Shown here: positions 25,956 to 35,260 of the stretch, piece by piece
How the letters are laid out: every line of letters starts with the position of its first letter
Position numbering within the stretch: the first letter of the stretch is position 1
NCBI RefSeq assembly: GCF_900142215.1
Contig: NZ_FRAC01000006.1
Coordinates: 372,001-436,000 of the forward strand
Reading direction: 5' to 3'
DNA length: 64,000 bases
Source: Anaerocolumna jejuensis DSM 15929
GTDB lineage: Bacteria; Bacillota; Clostridia; Lachnospirales; Lachnospiraceae
Notes under the pieces: model-generated
What the model was told of the DNA's origin: nothing
The model's input: the letters and a program-made list of their open reading frames with translations, nothing else
Databases searched by the model: none
Made by a program: the position numbers and the translations under genes

Positions 25956-26629
25956 GCTCCGCTCTCCTTCTTACCGTACCGCTTCCGGTATGGCAGGTAG
26001 TTCATAATGAATACCCCTAAAAAAGATATTACGACAATTATCACAACCCATAGCATAGCCTGGTCCATTTTATTCCCCTGGGTTGCGGAATAGATAGCGA
26101 CCGGTACGGTCTGCGTTACTCCCTTAATATTCCCCGCAATCATTAAGGTTGCTCCAAATTCTCCGAGAGCCCTTGCAAATGCAAGTATCCCACCGGATAC
26201 AATACCCGGAAAGGCCAGGGGCATACGAATGCTCCAGAAAATCCTGCTCTCCGACAGCCCTAAAGTCCTGCCGGCATAAACCAGGTTCTCGTCTGTCTGC
26301 TCAAAAGCCGCTTTTGCCGAACGGTACATGAGAGGAAAGGCAATCACAACGGCAGCAATAACCGTAGCCGGCCAGGTGAATACTATCTGTATGGAAAATA
26401 GCCCCAGCAATTTACCAAGAGGCCCTCTCTTTCCAAACAGCAGCAAAAGAAAGAAGCCTGCAACGGTCGGCGGCAGTACGAGAGGAAGTGTGAGAAGGCC
26501 GTCCATTACCCATCCCAGCTTACCCTTAAGCTTTAATACCTGATGCGCGGCACAGATGCCTAAGAAAAAGGTTATAACAGTTGCAAGTACTGCGGTTTTC
26601 ATCGATACGAAAAGCGGGGACCAATCCAT
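25952..26629 (-). CDS. modB: Molybdate ABC transporter permease
   Basis: A 225-residue inner-membrane permease with about five to six transmembrane helices. The MetI-type EAA loop is visible as RMPLAFPGIVSGGILAFARALGEFGAT. It forms the channel with ModC and receives molybdate from ModA. AAGGAG precedes the ATG by 7 nt. It is the middle gene of modABC. Confidence 0.95.
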   Translation of the reverse strand: MDWSPLFVSMKTAVLATVITFFLGICAAHQVLKLKGKLGWVMDGLLTLPLVLPPTVAGFFLLLLFGKRGPLGKLLGLFSIQIVFTWPATVIAAVVIAFPLMYRSAKAAFEQTDENLVYAGRTLGLSESRIFWSIRMPLAFPGIVSGGILAFARALGEFGATLMIAGNIKGVTQTVPVAIYSATQGNKMDQAMLWVVIIVVISFLGVFIMNYLPYRKRYGKKESGA

Positions 26630-26647
26630 TTCATAACTCCTTCTTTA

Positions 26648-27523
26648 TTACTTATTGGCAATAAAACCGTAATTCTCAAATATTTTCATTGCTTCATCCG
26701 TAGCCAGGTAATCAACAAATGCCTTAGCTGCATCGGGTATCTTGGAAGCCTTAACTACTGCGGCAGGATAGATAGCCTTGGATACACTTCCCTCCGGTGC
26801 TTCCGCAACGACTTTGACATCCTTAGAGGATTTTGCATCCGTAGCATAGACAACCCCGGCATCTACATTGCCCGTTGCGACCCAGGTCAGAACTTCTGTT
26901 ACATCCTTTCCATAGGTGGCTTTTTTCTTTACTTCCTCCAGATTTCCAAGGGAAGTGAATACTTCCTCGGCATACTGTCCTACCGGAACGCTGGCAGGAT
27001 CACCAAGCCCAATCATCTTTGCCTTTGTAATATCTTCAAAGCTCGTAATAGCAAGCTTGCTGTCATTTGGCACAATTAAAACCACCTTATTCTCCAGCAG
27101 TTCCTTTTTGCTTCCGTCTAATATCAGCCCCTCTCCCTCCAGCTTGCTCATCTGCTTTAACGCCGCCGACATAAAGACATCAACCGGAGCCCCTTGTTCA
27201 ATCTGCTCCTGCAAGGAACCGGAGGCACCAAAGGTAAAGGTCAGGGTCACACCGGGATTTGCCCCTTCATATAAGGGTTTAATTTCTTCCAGGGCATTTT
27301 GAAGACTGGCTGCCGCGGCAATTAAAATTTCTGTCTTTTGAACTTCTTTTGTGGGTTCCGGCGTAGGTGTGTCCGTTTCCGTCGCTTCCGTCGTGGCAGC
27401 AGCTGTTGCTTCCGGTGTCACAGCCGACGCCTGATCTGAATTTTTCTCCTTGACCTGGCAGCCAGCTGCCAGCATCACCAGCATAATCAAAGTTAACAAT
27501 AGCGGCTTTTTCATTTTCCTCAT
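26648..27523 (-). CDS. modA: Molybdate-binding lipoprotein
   Basis: A 291-residue substrate-binding lipoprotein. The signal peptide ends in a lipobox MLAAGC (Cys about residue 22). A Thr/Glu/Pro-rich spacer (about 35-65) leads to the periplasmic-binding fold starting ILIAAAASLQNALEEI, typical of ModA. Other ModA marks are TFGASGSLQEQIEQGAPVDV and VGVVYATDA-type segments. AAAGGAG precedes the ATG. A promoter-plus-terminator leader (separate entries) suggests control before the gene. Confidence 0.95.
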   Translation of the reverse strand: MRKMKKPLLLTLIMLVMLAAGCQVKEKNSDQASAVTPEATAAATTEATETDTPTPEPTKEVQKTEILIAAAASLQNALEEIKPLYEGANPGVTLTFTFGASGSLQEQIEQGAPVDVFMSAALKQMSKLEGEGLILDGSKKELLENKVVLIVPNDSKLAITSFEDITKAKMIGLGDPASVPVGQYAEEVFTSLGNLEEVKKKATYGKDVTEVLTWVATGNVDAGVVYATDAKSSKDVKVVAEAPEGSVSKAIYPAAVVKASKIPDAAKAFVDYLATDEAMKIFENYGFIANK

Positions 27524-27636
27524 AAAAATCTCCTTTCTTAATCAAACAATAGCTCTTGAAAAGCTTTGTATGCAAATGCAGAAGTAATTGTCTGCATAAA
27601 TGCCTGTTTTTTATTTTAAAGGCCAATTTCTGAAAT

Positions 27637-27670
27637 AAAAAAAGGCCTAAGTGCATAATTGCCTCAGACC
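27637..27670 (-). terminator. Terminator/attenuator in the modABC leader
   Basis: On the minus strand GGTCTGAG pairs with CTTAGGCC (two wobbles) around an inner GCA/TGC pair, then TTTTTTTT. It lies 114 bp upstream of modA and 170 nt after a consensus promoter, so most transcripts starting there should stop unless read-through is allowed. Confidence 0.85.
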
Positions 27671-27967
27671 GCTTTGTCTTTTATTTACTTGTTTATAATT
27701 GATTATACTGCTCTTGGCTGTTCATACTTGCTTGTTTATTTTATCTGTGCATTTTATCTGTTCTTTCTTACAAATACTTTTATATTTCATTTTTATTTTC
27801 TTTCTATCTATTTTTATCTGCACATTCAATATTTCTTGTATTTTACACATGCTCCAATACGGTGTCAAGTTCTTTTGGGACGCTTTTTTAATGTTTGTGA
27901 AATGTAGTTATTTTTCTTTTGTAATTTCTTTACATTATAATAATATTGCAGTATTGACAAAAAAAGA
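27671..27967. other. A-rich leader / possible small RNA region before modA
   Basis: On the minus strand the transcript from the 27840 promoter is very A-rich, with repeated CAGATAAAA segments and almost no secondary structure before the terminator. A 22-codon frame (MKYKSIC...) is present without a ribosome site. No molybdenum-cofactor or tungsten riboswitch signature was found. Confidence 0.4.
27840..27868 (-). promoter_or_regulatory. Promoter upstream of modA
   Basis: On the minus strand a perfect TTGACA (27863-27868), a 17-bp spacer and TAAAAT (27840-27845). The transcript would begin near 27833 with A-rich sequence and meet the terminator at 27670. It may produce a small RNA or be a regulated leader for modABC. 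Confidence 0.75.
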
Positions 27968-28007
27968 AAAACAGAAGCAGGATTTGACAAAATCCTGCTT
28001 CTGTTTT
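27968..28007 (-). terminator. Terminator of pnp
   Basis: A perfect 18-bp stem, AAAACAGAAGCAGGATTT and its complement, with a 4-nt loop. On the minus strand it is followed by TCTTTTTTT. It lies 75 bp after the pnp stop. Confidence 0.92.
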
Positions 28008-28082
28008 GTTCTCTATAACATACCCTGTAAAAGGGTATAATAAGCTAATGTTTTTATAAACATGGCATATCAAAAGCCACTA

Positions 28083-30170
28083 TTATTTAACATCCTTAAT
28101 ACTAAAGCTGATTCTGCCCATCTTATCTTTTCCAAGGCATACAACCTTTACGATATCCCCAAGAGCAAGAACATCTTCTACTTTATCGATTCTTTCCTTG
28201 GAAATCTTAGAGATATGAACCATACCTTCCTTGCCAGGAGCAAATTCCAGGAAAGCTCCGAATTCCTTGATACTTACAACCTTTCCTTCAAAGATCTGTC
28301 CTTCTTCAAAGTCTGTAACAATTGTCTGTATCAGCTTAATTGCCTTCTGGATACTGTCGGAATCAACACCGCATACGGATACTGCTCCGTCATCGGTAAT
28401 ATCAATCTTCACGCCTGTCAGTTCAATGATGGCATTGATGGTCTTTCCTCTCTGTCCAACTACATCACCAATCTTAGTAGGGTCAATCTTTATCTGAACA
28501 ATCTTAGGAGAGTAAGGTCCAACTTCAGGGCGGGGACTGCTGATGCAGGGAGCCATAATATCATCCAGAATATAGGTCCTTGCTTCTTTTGTACGTCTGA
28601 TAGCCTTCTCAATGATTTCTCTGGTAAGGCCATGAATCTTAATATCCATCTGGATAGCGGTTATACCCTTGTGAGTTCCTGCCACCTTAAAGTCCATATC
28701 GCCGAAGAAATCTTCAAGACCCTGGATATCCGTAAGGATAATATAATCATCATCTGTTTCACCGGTAACCAGACCAACTGAAATACCTGCAACCATGCTC
28801 TTAATGGGCACACCGGCAGCCATAAGGGACAGGGTGGAGGCACAAATACTTCCCTGTGAAGTGGAACCGTTGGATTCCAATACTTCAGATACGGTACGGA
28901 TAGCATAAGGGAATTCTTCCTCAGAAGGAAGTACCGGTACTAAAGCTCTCTCTGCCAAGGCACCATGACCAATTTCTCTTCTTCCGGGTCCTCTGGAGGG
29001 TTTTGTTTCACCAACTGAATAGGAAGGGAAATTATAGTGATGCATATAGCGCTTTGTCTTCTCATTTTCATCAATTCCGTCCAGCTTCTGGATTTCTGCA
29101 AGAGCACCCAGAGTAGTTATGGTAAGAACCTGTGTCTGCCCTCTGGTAAACATGGCAGAACCATGAGTTCTGGGCAGGATATCGACTTCAGCTGCAAGAT
29201 GTCTTATCTGGGTAATTTCACGGCCATCTGGACGCTTATGATCCTTTAAAATCATCTTACGGACAGTTTTCTTTTCAAATTTATAAATTGCTTCTCCAAG
29301 CAAAGGAACCCATTCCGGATGAGTTTCCTGGTAACGTTCGGTAAGCTTATCGGTAATAGCACGGATATTTTCTTCCCTTACCTGCTTCACATCTGTAAAT
29401 ACAGCCTCTTCCATCGCTTCAGGAGTAACGAAAGCAACCATATCCGCATAAAGCTCCTCAGGAGTATCGCATTTAATATAATCATGCTTCGGTTTACCGC
29501 ATTCTGCTACGATAGTCTCAATAAAAGCTATGACCTTCTGGTTTAACTCATGAGCAGCAAAGATAGCTTCTATCATCTTATCTTCCGGTAATTCATAAGC
29601 GCCGGCTTCAATCATGATGACCTTCTCTTTTGTAGAAGCTACGGTTAAGCTTAAAGTAGATTTTTCTCTCTGTGCACTGGTAGGATTAAATACCAGCTCT
29701 CCGTCTACCATACCAACCATGGCAGAGGCTGTCGGTCCGTCAAAGGGTATATCGGATATTGCAGTTGCGATAGCGGAACCAAGCATAGCGGTAATCTCAG
29801 GGCTGCAGTCCTGGTCCACACACATTACAAGATTATTAAGGGTTACATCGTTTCTGTAATCCTTCGGAAAAAGAGGTCTCATGGGCCTGTCAATGACACG
29901 TGAGGTTAGAATGGCATTTTCAGAGGCTTTACCTTCCCTTTTGATAAATCCGCCGGGAATTTTACCTACTGCATATAATTTCTCTTCATATTCAACACTT
30001 AATGGGAAAAAGTCGATTCCCTCTCTGGGTTTATCAGATGCTGTTGCGGTTGATAAAACGACCGTATCACCATAGTGCATAAATGCTGCACCATTTGCCT
30101 GAGCTGCCACTCTGCCTACATCAACGGTCAGGGTTCTTCCGGCAAGCTCCATGGAAAAACTTTTGTACAT
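28083..30170 (-). CDS. pnp: Polyribonucleotide nucleotidyltransferase
   Basis: A 695-residue PNPase that degrades RNA phosphorolytically 3'-5'. Domains in order are RNase PH 1 (about 1-220), a helical linker, RNase PH 2 (about 310-545), a KH domain (IGDVVGQRGKTINAIIELTG near 565-585) and an S1 domain (about 625-692). The DYIILTDIQGLEDFFGDMDF segment holds the conserved metal-binding Asp residues. AGAAGGAG precedes the ATG. rpsO, the frequent upstream neighbour, is absent; instead srtB is divergent. A TATAAT-type -10 lies upstream on the minus strand near 30325. Confidence 0.98.
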   Translation of the reverse strand: MYKSFSMELAGRTLTVDVGRVAAQANGAAFMHYGDTVVLSTATASDKPREGIDFFPLSVEYEEKLYAVGKIPGGFIKREGKASENAILTSRVIDRPMRPLFPKDYRNDVTLNNLVMCVDQDCSPEITAMLGSAIATAISDIPFDGPTASAMVGMVDGELVFNPTSAQREKSTLSLTVASTKEKVIMIEAGAYELPEDKMIEAIFAAHELNQKVIAFIETIVAECGKPKHDYIKCDTPEELYADMVAFVTPEAMEEAVFTDVKQVREENIRAITDKLTERYQETHPEWVPLLGEAIYKFEKKTVRKMILKDHKRPDGREITQIRHLAAEVDILPRTHGSAMFTRGQTQVLTITTLGALAEIQKLDGIDENEKTKRYMHHYNFPSYSVGETKPSRGPGRREIGHGALAERALVPVLPSEEEFPYAIRTVSEVLESNGSTSQGSICASTLSLMAAGVPIKSMVAGISVGLVTGETDDDYIILTDIQGLEDFFGDMDFKVAGTHKGITAIQMDIKIHGLTREIIEKAIRRTKEARTYILDDIMAPCISSPRPEVGPYSPKIVQIKIDPTKIGDVVGQRGKTINAIIELTGVKIDITDDGAVSVCGVDSDSIQKAIKLIQTIVTDFEEGQIFEGKVVSIKEFGAFLEFAPGKEGMVHISKISKERIDKVEDVLALGDIVKVVCLGKDKMGRISFSIKDVK

Positions 30171-30506
30171 GAATTTTACTCCTTCTATTCAAAGATTTGC
30201 CAAAGATGCCGAAACTACTGAAAAACTCACCGCAAGCATATAAATACCGATGCACTTTTCAGAAGTCTCGGATACGATCTCTGGCATGTATTGCAGAAAA
30301 AAACTGCTTCCAATTATTATAGCACTAATCAGTTTAAATTACTACTAAATTTTTCAATATCAGGACAAAAGCCGGTAATAAATATTTCCTTGCATAGAAA
30401 AGTATAGTATAATAGTAACACGGCTTATCCAATTAAGCCTTTTGGCAGCCCCAGGCTGCCAGAAACAGTATTTTCCTATTGATATTTCCAACAACAAGAG
30501 GTTTCC
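30171..30506. promoter_or_regulatory. Divergent control region of pnp and srtB
   Basis: For srtB, an extended TATAAT lies at 30408-30413 on the plus strand, though no good -35 box is at 17 bp. A perfect 8-bp hairpin (TGGCAGCC-CCA-GGCTGCCA, 30443-30461) sits in the srtB leader. For pnp, a minus-strand TATAAT is near 30325, and a GCAG.TTTTTT.CTGC hairpin follows. The long pnp leader fits the post-transcriptional autocontrol known for the family. Confidence 0.5.
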
Positions 30507-31523
30507 ATGAAAAATAAAAATAAACATAAAATCATACAAATCATAAGACTGGCTTCTCTTTGTGTTTTTCTTGTTTGTGCTGTTTATTTGGGATATGATA
30601 TGGTCCTTCGTCCCTATCTGTCCCAAAAGGCTGTCACTGAGGCCAGAGATCTATATGACTCCTCAAAAGAGGACCTGCCCCAGGAACAGCAGCCGGAAAA
30701 TAAAACTGCCAAAGAAAAAGAGCCAAAAGAACCGGCAGCTATTTCTCCCTCTGCGGAAAAGGAAAGCCTTTATGACAGCAAGGGAAGGTTAAAGGAATTT
30801 TCCGCACTTTTGTCCGTTAACCAGGATGTAAAGGGCTGGATAACAATTGACGGCACCAATATTGATTATCCGGTGCTGCAGTCCGGGAAAGATGATCCGG
30901 AATATTACCTGCACAAAAATATAGACCGTAAAACGGACAAGGCAGGCAGTATATTTCTGGATGTAAATTCCTCTGTGGAAGAAAATACGAAGAATATGGT
31001 AATTTACGGCCATAACATGAAGTCGACGGATAATATGTTCCATTATCTGATAAAATACAATGATATTGACTATTACAGAAAGCACCCTGTTATTACCTTT
31101 GATACCCTGTATCATAAGGGCCAATGGAAAATAATCTCTATCTTTATTGCGGATGCCAATATTAATGATGACTTCTTTAACTTCACCCGGGCACGGTTTG
31201 ATAATGATGCGGATTTTCTAGAATACATCTACCAGCTTCGAATCCGCTCCATTTACAATATCCCTGTGGATATGAAGGAAGAGGACCAGATTATTACCCT
31301 TTCCACCTGTTCCTATGAACTGGACAATTACAGAACCATTATTGTGGCCAGAAAAGTCAGGGAGGGTGAAGCTTCTGCTGTTGCAGCAGATAAGGCCGAA
31401 AAAAATCCTGCCATTCTCTATCCTGCCAGCTGGTATGTCCTTTACGGAGGAACTGCCCCCAAAACCTCTTCCTTTCAGGAGGCTTTAGAGGCAGGACAAA
31501 TTGATTGGTATAATAAGCACTAG
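30507..31523 (+). CDS. srtB: Class B sortase
   Basis: A 338-residue membrane-anchored transpeptidase. One transmembrane helix at about 10-32 is followed by a charged Pro/Glu-rich stalk (about 45-95) and the sortase domain. Catalytic His is in IYGHNMKS (about 168), Cys in TLSTCSYE (about 267) and Arg in YRTIIVARK (about 275); the WITIDGTNIDYPV and SGSIFL-like strands fit class B. About 55 extra residues follow the Arg, longer than usual. The ATG has AAGAGG upstream. No sortase substrate with a clear NPQTN-type motif was noticed in the window. Confidence 0.93.
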   Translation: MKNKNKHKIIQIIRLASLCVFLVCAVYLGYDMVLRPYLSQKAVTEARDLYDSSKEDLPQEQQPENKTAKEKEPKEPAAISPSAEKESLYDSKGRLKEFSALLSVNQDVKGWITIDGTNIDYPVLQSGKDDPEYYLHKNIDRKTDKAGSIFLDVNSSVEENTKNMVIYGHNMKSTDNMFHYLIKYNDIDYYRKHPVITFDTLYHKGQWKIISIFIADANINDDFFNFTRARFDNDADFLEYIYQLRIRSIYNIPVDMKEEDQIITLSTCSYELDNYRTIIVARKVREGEASAVAADKAEKNPAILYPASWYVLYGGTAPKTSSFQEALEAGQIDWYNKH

Positions 31524-31584
31524 CTCCCATGCCTTCCCAATGCGCCGCAAGATTCGGCCGAGGATTTCCCAGGCGCAATCTTTT

Positions 31585-31613
31585 GTGTGAAAATTGGTTT
31601 TTAATTTTCACAC
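31585..31613. repeat. Perfect 11-bp inverted repeat after srtB
   Basis: GTGTGAAAATT and AATTTTCACAC flank a 7-nt GGTTTTT loop, 62 bp after srtB and next to the stop of the convergent DUF4491 gene. No adjacent U-run follows on either strand; a T-run occurs inside the loop. It may still end transcription weakly. Confidence 0.5.
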
Positions 31614-31620
31614 TAGCTTC

Positions 31621-31905
31621 TTACTGTCTTTTTGGGTTTTTAGGAAACCAGCCTTTCTCCACTCTTGTTTTTTGTTCGAACAATTCCCTGATTGCCCAAA
31701 GGGATGAAAAACCCCAGACAGCACAAAGGGCTGAGAAAATATGCGAAGCAAGGAAAAGAGACGCACATATTCCGGCTATTCCGAACACCAGGAATAGAGG
31801 CCATATTTTTGTACCAAAATAATATTCCGCTTTTATAACAATTGGATGGTAGATTCCAATGATAAAAAACACTGCAGCTCCAATGATGACACCGTTGGCA
31901 GACAA
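31621..31905 (-). CDS. DUF4491 family membrane protein
   Basis: A 94-residue protein with about three transmembrane helices (about 5-25, 37-55, 57-75) and a conserved charged C-terminus, ELFEQKTRVEKGWFPKNPKR. The core IGIYHPIVIKAEYYFGTKIWPLFLV is characteristic of the family, whose function is unknown. The start was set at TTG 31905, where AGGGGGAG lies 5-6 nt upstream; the upstream ATG at 31923 would place that ribosome site inside the gene. It is convergent with srtB. Confidence 0.8.
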   Translation of the reverse strand: MSANGVIIGAAVFFIIGIYHPIVIKAEYYFGTKIWPLFLVFGIAGICASLFLASHIFSALCAVWGFSSLWAIRELFEQKTRVEKGWFPKNPKRQ

Positions 31906-31992
31906 GTAATCTCCCCCTTTCATGAAGATTTTACCAGTATACCACTATGACCGGCATCTGTCATTATGTATACTTTTCTTTTTTCCGGGCTC

Positions 31993-34944
31993 CTACCTTC
32001 CCGTCGGATAAGCTGCAAATACCTGGCATAAGGTATCGTAAATGGATTTTGCAGCCCTATCCTGAAAATCCGGATCATTTAATAAGGTTAATTCCTCTTT
32101 GTTTGACATAAATCCCAGCTCAATGAGTACGGCGGGTACCGTATTTTCTTTGACAACTATAATTCCGCCATCCTTCACACCCCTGTTTATTGTTCCAAGA
32201 TTTGCCGTCAGGTTATTCAAAAACATTTCTGCCATTTTTCTACTGGTCAGCCCGCTTGCATTGGCTTTGTTGTTCTTGGAGCTGTAATGAATTTCCGTAC
32301 CTTTTGGTGATGTGGCGGTACTGGAATTCATATGAAGGCTTACATATAAGTCCGCCCCAACAGACTTTGCTCTTGCAGCCCTGTCATAAAGCTCCTTATA
32401 GTAATCGGAGTATTTGGTTTCATCTCCATTTCTGGTATAATATACCTTGATTGGAGAATCGGGGGCATTAAAGTATTTTTGAGCCTTTTCGTATAATATG
32501 GCAAGTGCCAAATCCTTTTCCATGATTTTTTTACCATTTAAGGTACGGGTGGCTCCTGCCCTATTACTGCCGTGGCCAGGGTCCAGCAGCACAATGTTTT
32601 TGTACATTTCCCTGGGGTCTCCTAAGGTCACGCTTACGCCGCTTTTCGTTTTGGCTAAACGGAAGCCCTGAAGTTTTGAGGTTTCTATCAGTATTTCTGT
32701 CTGGTTATTCACATAATTTACTGAGACATTCTGCACTACACCGGATGAAAATGTAACCGGATTGCTATTATAAAAATCCGTCAAATCACCGGGAAGGAGA
32801 ATAGCTATTTGGTTCCGGTCAAAACGGTATCTGTCTTCCGTTGTGACATCGGAATAATTAACCTCCTGGGGCAGCTTAAACTGCAGGGCGGACTGTGTAT
32901 TTCCTCCGTTACCCGAGGTATCGCCTTTGGTGAAAAGGATGGTGTAGCTGTTCTGGTCCTGCTCCACACGGTAACTGTACCCTGATGCTTTATTTATGGT
33001 AATATTCGTTGTATAGTCATTCACATTTGCAATATTTACAGCCTTTATGCAATCCAGGGAAGAGGCCGAACTATTATTTCCCACCCCATTTATGGAATAA
33101 GGTACCTGTAAAACGATACTGCCGGTACTCTCCGTTACGGTGACTGGCATTACTTTCAAACCAGTTATTTTTACAAACTCCTCCCCATTTTTTCTTCCTG
33201 CAGCCACTGAGTTAATATAATTGGGATACAGGGTCAAGGTCAAAGTACATTTATCATCTGACAGGGCAGCCTCATATTTTGTATCTGCATTGATTAATTG
33301 AAAGCTTATCTCACTGTAATTTTCTATGGTATTAGAGACTGCATTATACCCTCCGGCAAGGACCCCTCCCAGATTGTTTGAAGCTGCATATACATAGGAA
33401 TTATTGATATGAAGCTTTAATAGATTCCCCTCCGTATTTATTGTTGTTTTACTGAGTGGAGCTGCCGCCTTTATGGTATACACCTCTTTTTGGCTGGTCC
33501 CGTTTAATACCTGGTCTAAATTAATGGATTGTATATTGGATAAGATTCCTCCATCCTGAGAAACTTCTTTGGTGTTAGCTGCATTGCTGGCTGCCATATA
33601 GCCGTCTGACAACTGAGGCAAAAGCTCCCACAGAAATAGGTCTGTATCGGGCAGGGTAGTATTGTCTGTACCGCTCTGATTACCGTTATTATTATCTCCG
33701 TTGCTGTTTTGCCCATTGTTGTTCTGTCCGTTGTTATTTTGTCCATTGTTACTTTGTCCGTTACTGTTTTGCCCGTTGTTGTTCTTCCCGCTGTTGTTTT
33801 GTCCGTTGTTACTTTGTCCGTTGTTATTTTGCCCACTGTTATTTTGTCCGTTATTGTTTTGTCCGTTATTGTTTTGCCCACTGTTATTTTGTCCGCTGTT
33901 GTCTTGTCCATTATTGTTTTGCCCGCTGTTATTTTTCCCACTGTTACTTTTCGTAGTTATCTGTGAGGTTTTTGTCCCGCTATTCCAGCTGTAATCATAT
34001 CCCAGATTGGCTGCAATAAAACTTCCAGGTACCATTACACAGGCTTCCTTGCTGCTTAGATTTGTTACATATAAAGGAGGCGTATCCAATACACTAGCTT
34101 TTCCGTTTACATAGGCTGTTTTATTACCTATGGTCAGTTTAATCACCGTACCGTTCTTTTTTAAGATAACCTCATTGGTTTTTTTATTATAAGAAAAGCC
34201 TGCCTTAATGGAAGAATCGGCAAATACACTCCATCCCGGAAGCAGTGCCGTATCATCTACTATAATAACCGGTATGGACCCTGATTTTACCGTCTTACCA
34301 TCAATACTTACCTTTCCCTGTGTGCCTGTATAATTTATATCACTGCCGTTATAATTTAAGCCCAGGGCACCTGTTATTCCAGCTGTTGAAATTCCGTCCC
34401 ACTGATAGGAAAATCCGAAGGATTCTGCTACAAATCTTGCAGGAACCAATATTTTAGATGTATTCTGTGCTTTAAATTTCACCTTTACAGGTGCCAATGG
34501 TGCCGTAACCGTCTTCCCGTTTACAAGGACAGTTTTACTGCCAAGTGTCATCGCCATAACTGTTTTTCCATAGGATAATGTCAGTTTATCTTCTCCCTGA
34601 AGCTTGTATGCCATTTGGATTCCGGAATCTGCAAAGATTTCTTTCACGGAAGCCATGGAAGTACCATCAATAATGATACCCGGTACCTTTGAAGGTATTT
34701 TCTTTCCATTATAGGTGTATACTACCTGGTTCCCGTTATATGTAAAATCCTGTTTCGTCTGATAATTATAGAGTGAAAGCCCGGCAGCTGCCTTTGCACT
34801 GGTAACAGGCATAAAACATATCAGTATCACAACTGCCATGATATAGGTTAATCTGCTTTTCCAAAAGTCAATATGCTTATTTTTTCCTCTGTCATTATAT
34901 TGAATTTTATTATTTTTGAAATTTAAGTTTTTGAACTTTATCAC
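31993..34944 (-). CDS. N-acetylmuramoyl-L-alanine amidase with stalk domains and a low-complexity linker
   Basis: A 983-residue exported cell-wall hydrolase. An N-terminal signal/transmembrane segment (about 30-50) leads to two copper-amine-oxidase-N-like repeats (about 55-335), an Asn/Gly/Gln/Ser linker (about 335-420), an AMIN-like beta region (about 430-760) and an Amidase_3 domain (about 783-978). Zinc ligands and catalytic Glu sit in LLDPGHGSNRAG, IMEKDLALA, YVSLHMNSS and VLIELGFMSN. The start is GTG with AGGGAGGAATCAGGA upstream. The family cuts the MurNAc-L-Ala bond of peptidoglycan. The linker is a 5- to 9-residue tandem repeat and may vary in length. Confidence 0.93.
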   Translation of the reverse strand: MIKFKNLNFKNNKIQYNDRGKNKHIDFWKSRLTYIMAVVILICFMPVTSAKAAAGLSLYNYQTKQDFTYNGNQVVYTYNGKKIPSKVPGIIIDGTSMASVKEIFADSGIQMAYKLQGEDKLTLSYGKTVMAMTLGSKTVLVNGKTVTAPLAPVKVKFKAQNTSKILVPARFVAESFGFSYQWDGISTAGITGALGLNYNGSDINYTGTQGKVSIDGKTVKSGSIPVIIVDDTALLPGWSVFADSSIKAGFSYNKKTNEVILKKNGTVIKLTIGNKTAYVNGKASVLDTPPLYVTNLSSKEACVMVPGSFIAANLGYDYSWNSGTKTSQITTKSNSGKNNSGQNNNGQDNSGQNNSGQNNNGQNNNGQNNSGQNNNGQSNNGQNNSGKNNNGQNSNGQSNNGQNNNGQNNNGQNSNGDNNNGNQSGTDNTTLPDTDLFLWELLPQLSDGYMAASNAANTKEVSQDGGILSNIQSINLDQVLNGTSQKEVYTIKAAAPLSKTTINTEGNLLKLHINNSYVYAASNNLGGVLAGGYNAVSNTIENYSEISFQLINADTKYEAALSDDKCTLTLTLYPNYINSVAAGRKNGEEFVKITGLKVMPVTVTESTGSIVLQVPYSINGVGNNSSASSLDCIKAVNIANVNDYTTNITINKASGYSYRVEQDQNSYTILFTKGDTSGNGGNTQSALQFKLPQEVNYSDVTTEDRYRFDRNQIAILLPGDLTDFYNSNPVTFSSGVVQNVSVNYVNNQTEILIETSKLQGFRLAKTKSGVSVTLGDPREMYKNIVLLDPGHGSNRAGATRTLNGKKIMEKDLALAILYEKAQKYFNAPDSPIKVYYTRNGDETKYSDYYKELYDRAARAKSVGADLYVSLHMNSSTATSPKGTEIHYSSKNNKANASGLTSRKMAEMFLNNLTANLGTINRGVKDGGIIVVKENTVPAVLIELGFMSNKEELTLLNDPDFQDRAAKSIYDTLCQVFAAYPTGR
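33685..33945 (-). repeat. Low-complexity NNGQ/NSGQ repeat inside the amidase gene
   Basis: In-frame tandem units of about 15 bp encode N-N-G-Q-N and N-S-G-Q-N in varying order. The repeat spans about 85 codons of flexible linker between the stalk and AMIN-like regions. Out-of-frame translations of it give spurious hydrophobic or Thr-rich ORFs on both strands. Confidence 0.9.
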
Positions 34945-35092
34945 TCCTGATTCCTCCCTAATTTTATAATCATACCAAATTTAATGCCATAATTTGTTGG
35001 AAATGTGTCAAATTTCTATCATTTTCCTTAATATTCCGCTGATGGCTTTTATTAGGAATAGCACATAAAATATAAGATAATTTATTAAATCA

Positions 35093-35215
35093 GGGTCTGC
35101 CTCAAAAGGGCTGCTTCAAAAAGGCTGCTTCAAAAAGAACAGCAAATATCGGACCTTGTATACACAAACGAATTTATGCAATATCCGGTATGAAGCTTCC
35201 TTTTGCAACAGCCCC
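35093..35215. mobile_element. Possible 123-bp MITE-like element
   Basis: The left end reads GGGTCTGCCTCAAAAGG and the right end is the complement of GGGGCTGTTGCAAAAGG; 13 of 17 positions match as terminal inverted repeats. The right end resembles the GGGCTGTTGCAAAA ends of several insertion sequence families. Two additional tandem copies of GGCTGCTTCAAAAA follow the left end. It lies between gerBC and the amidase gene, has no ORF and no clear target duplication. Confidence 0.4.
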
Positions 35216-35260
35216 GTAACTTTTTAATCGACTCCATTCCCTTGATTTTCCTTTACAATT

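Noticed and set aside
27279..27656. 125-residue minus-strand ORF overlapping modA
   Set aside because: Out-of-frame shadow of the modA signal peptide and linker plus the leader; no ribosome site.
27524..27970. Molybdenum-cofactor riboswitch upstream of modA
   Set aside because: The transcript is A-rich with little structure; no matching conserved core was seen.
33700..33995. Leu/Pro/Phe and Val/Ile repeat ORFs opposite the amidase
   Set aside because: Antisense translations of the low-complexity linker of the amidase gene.
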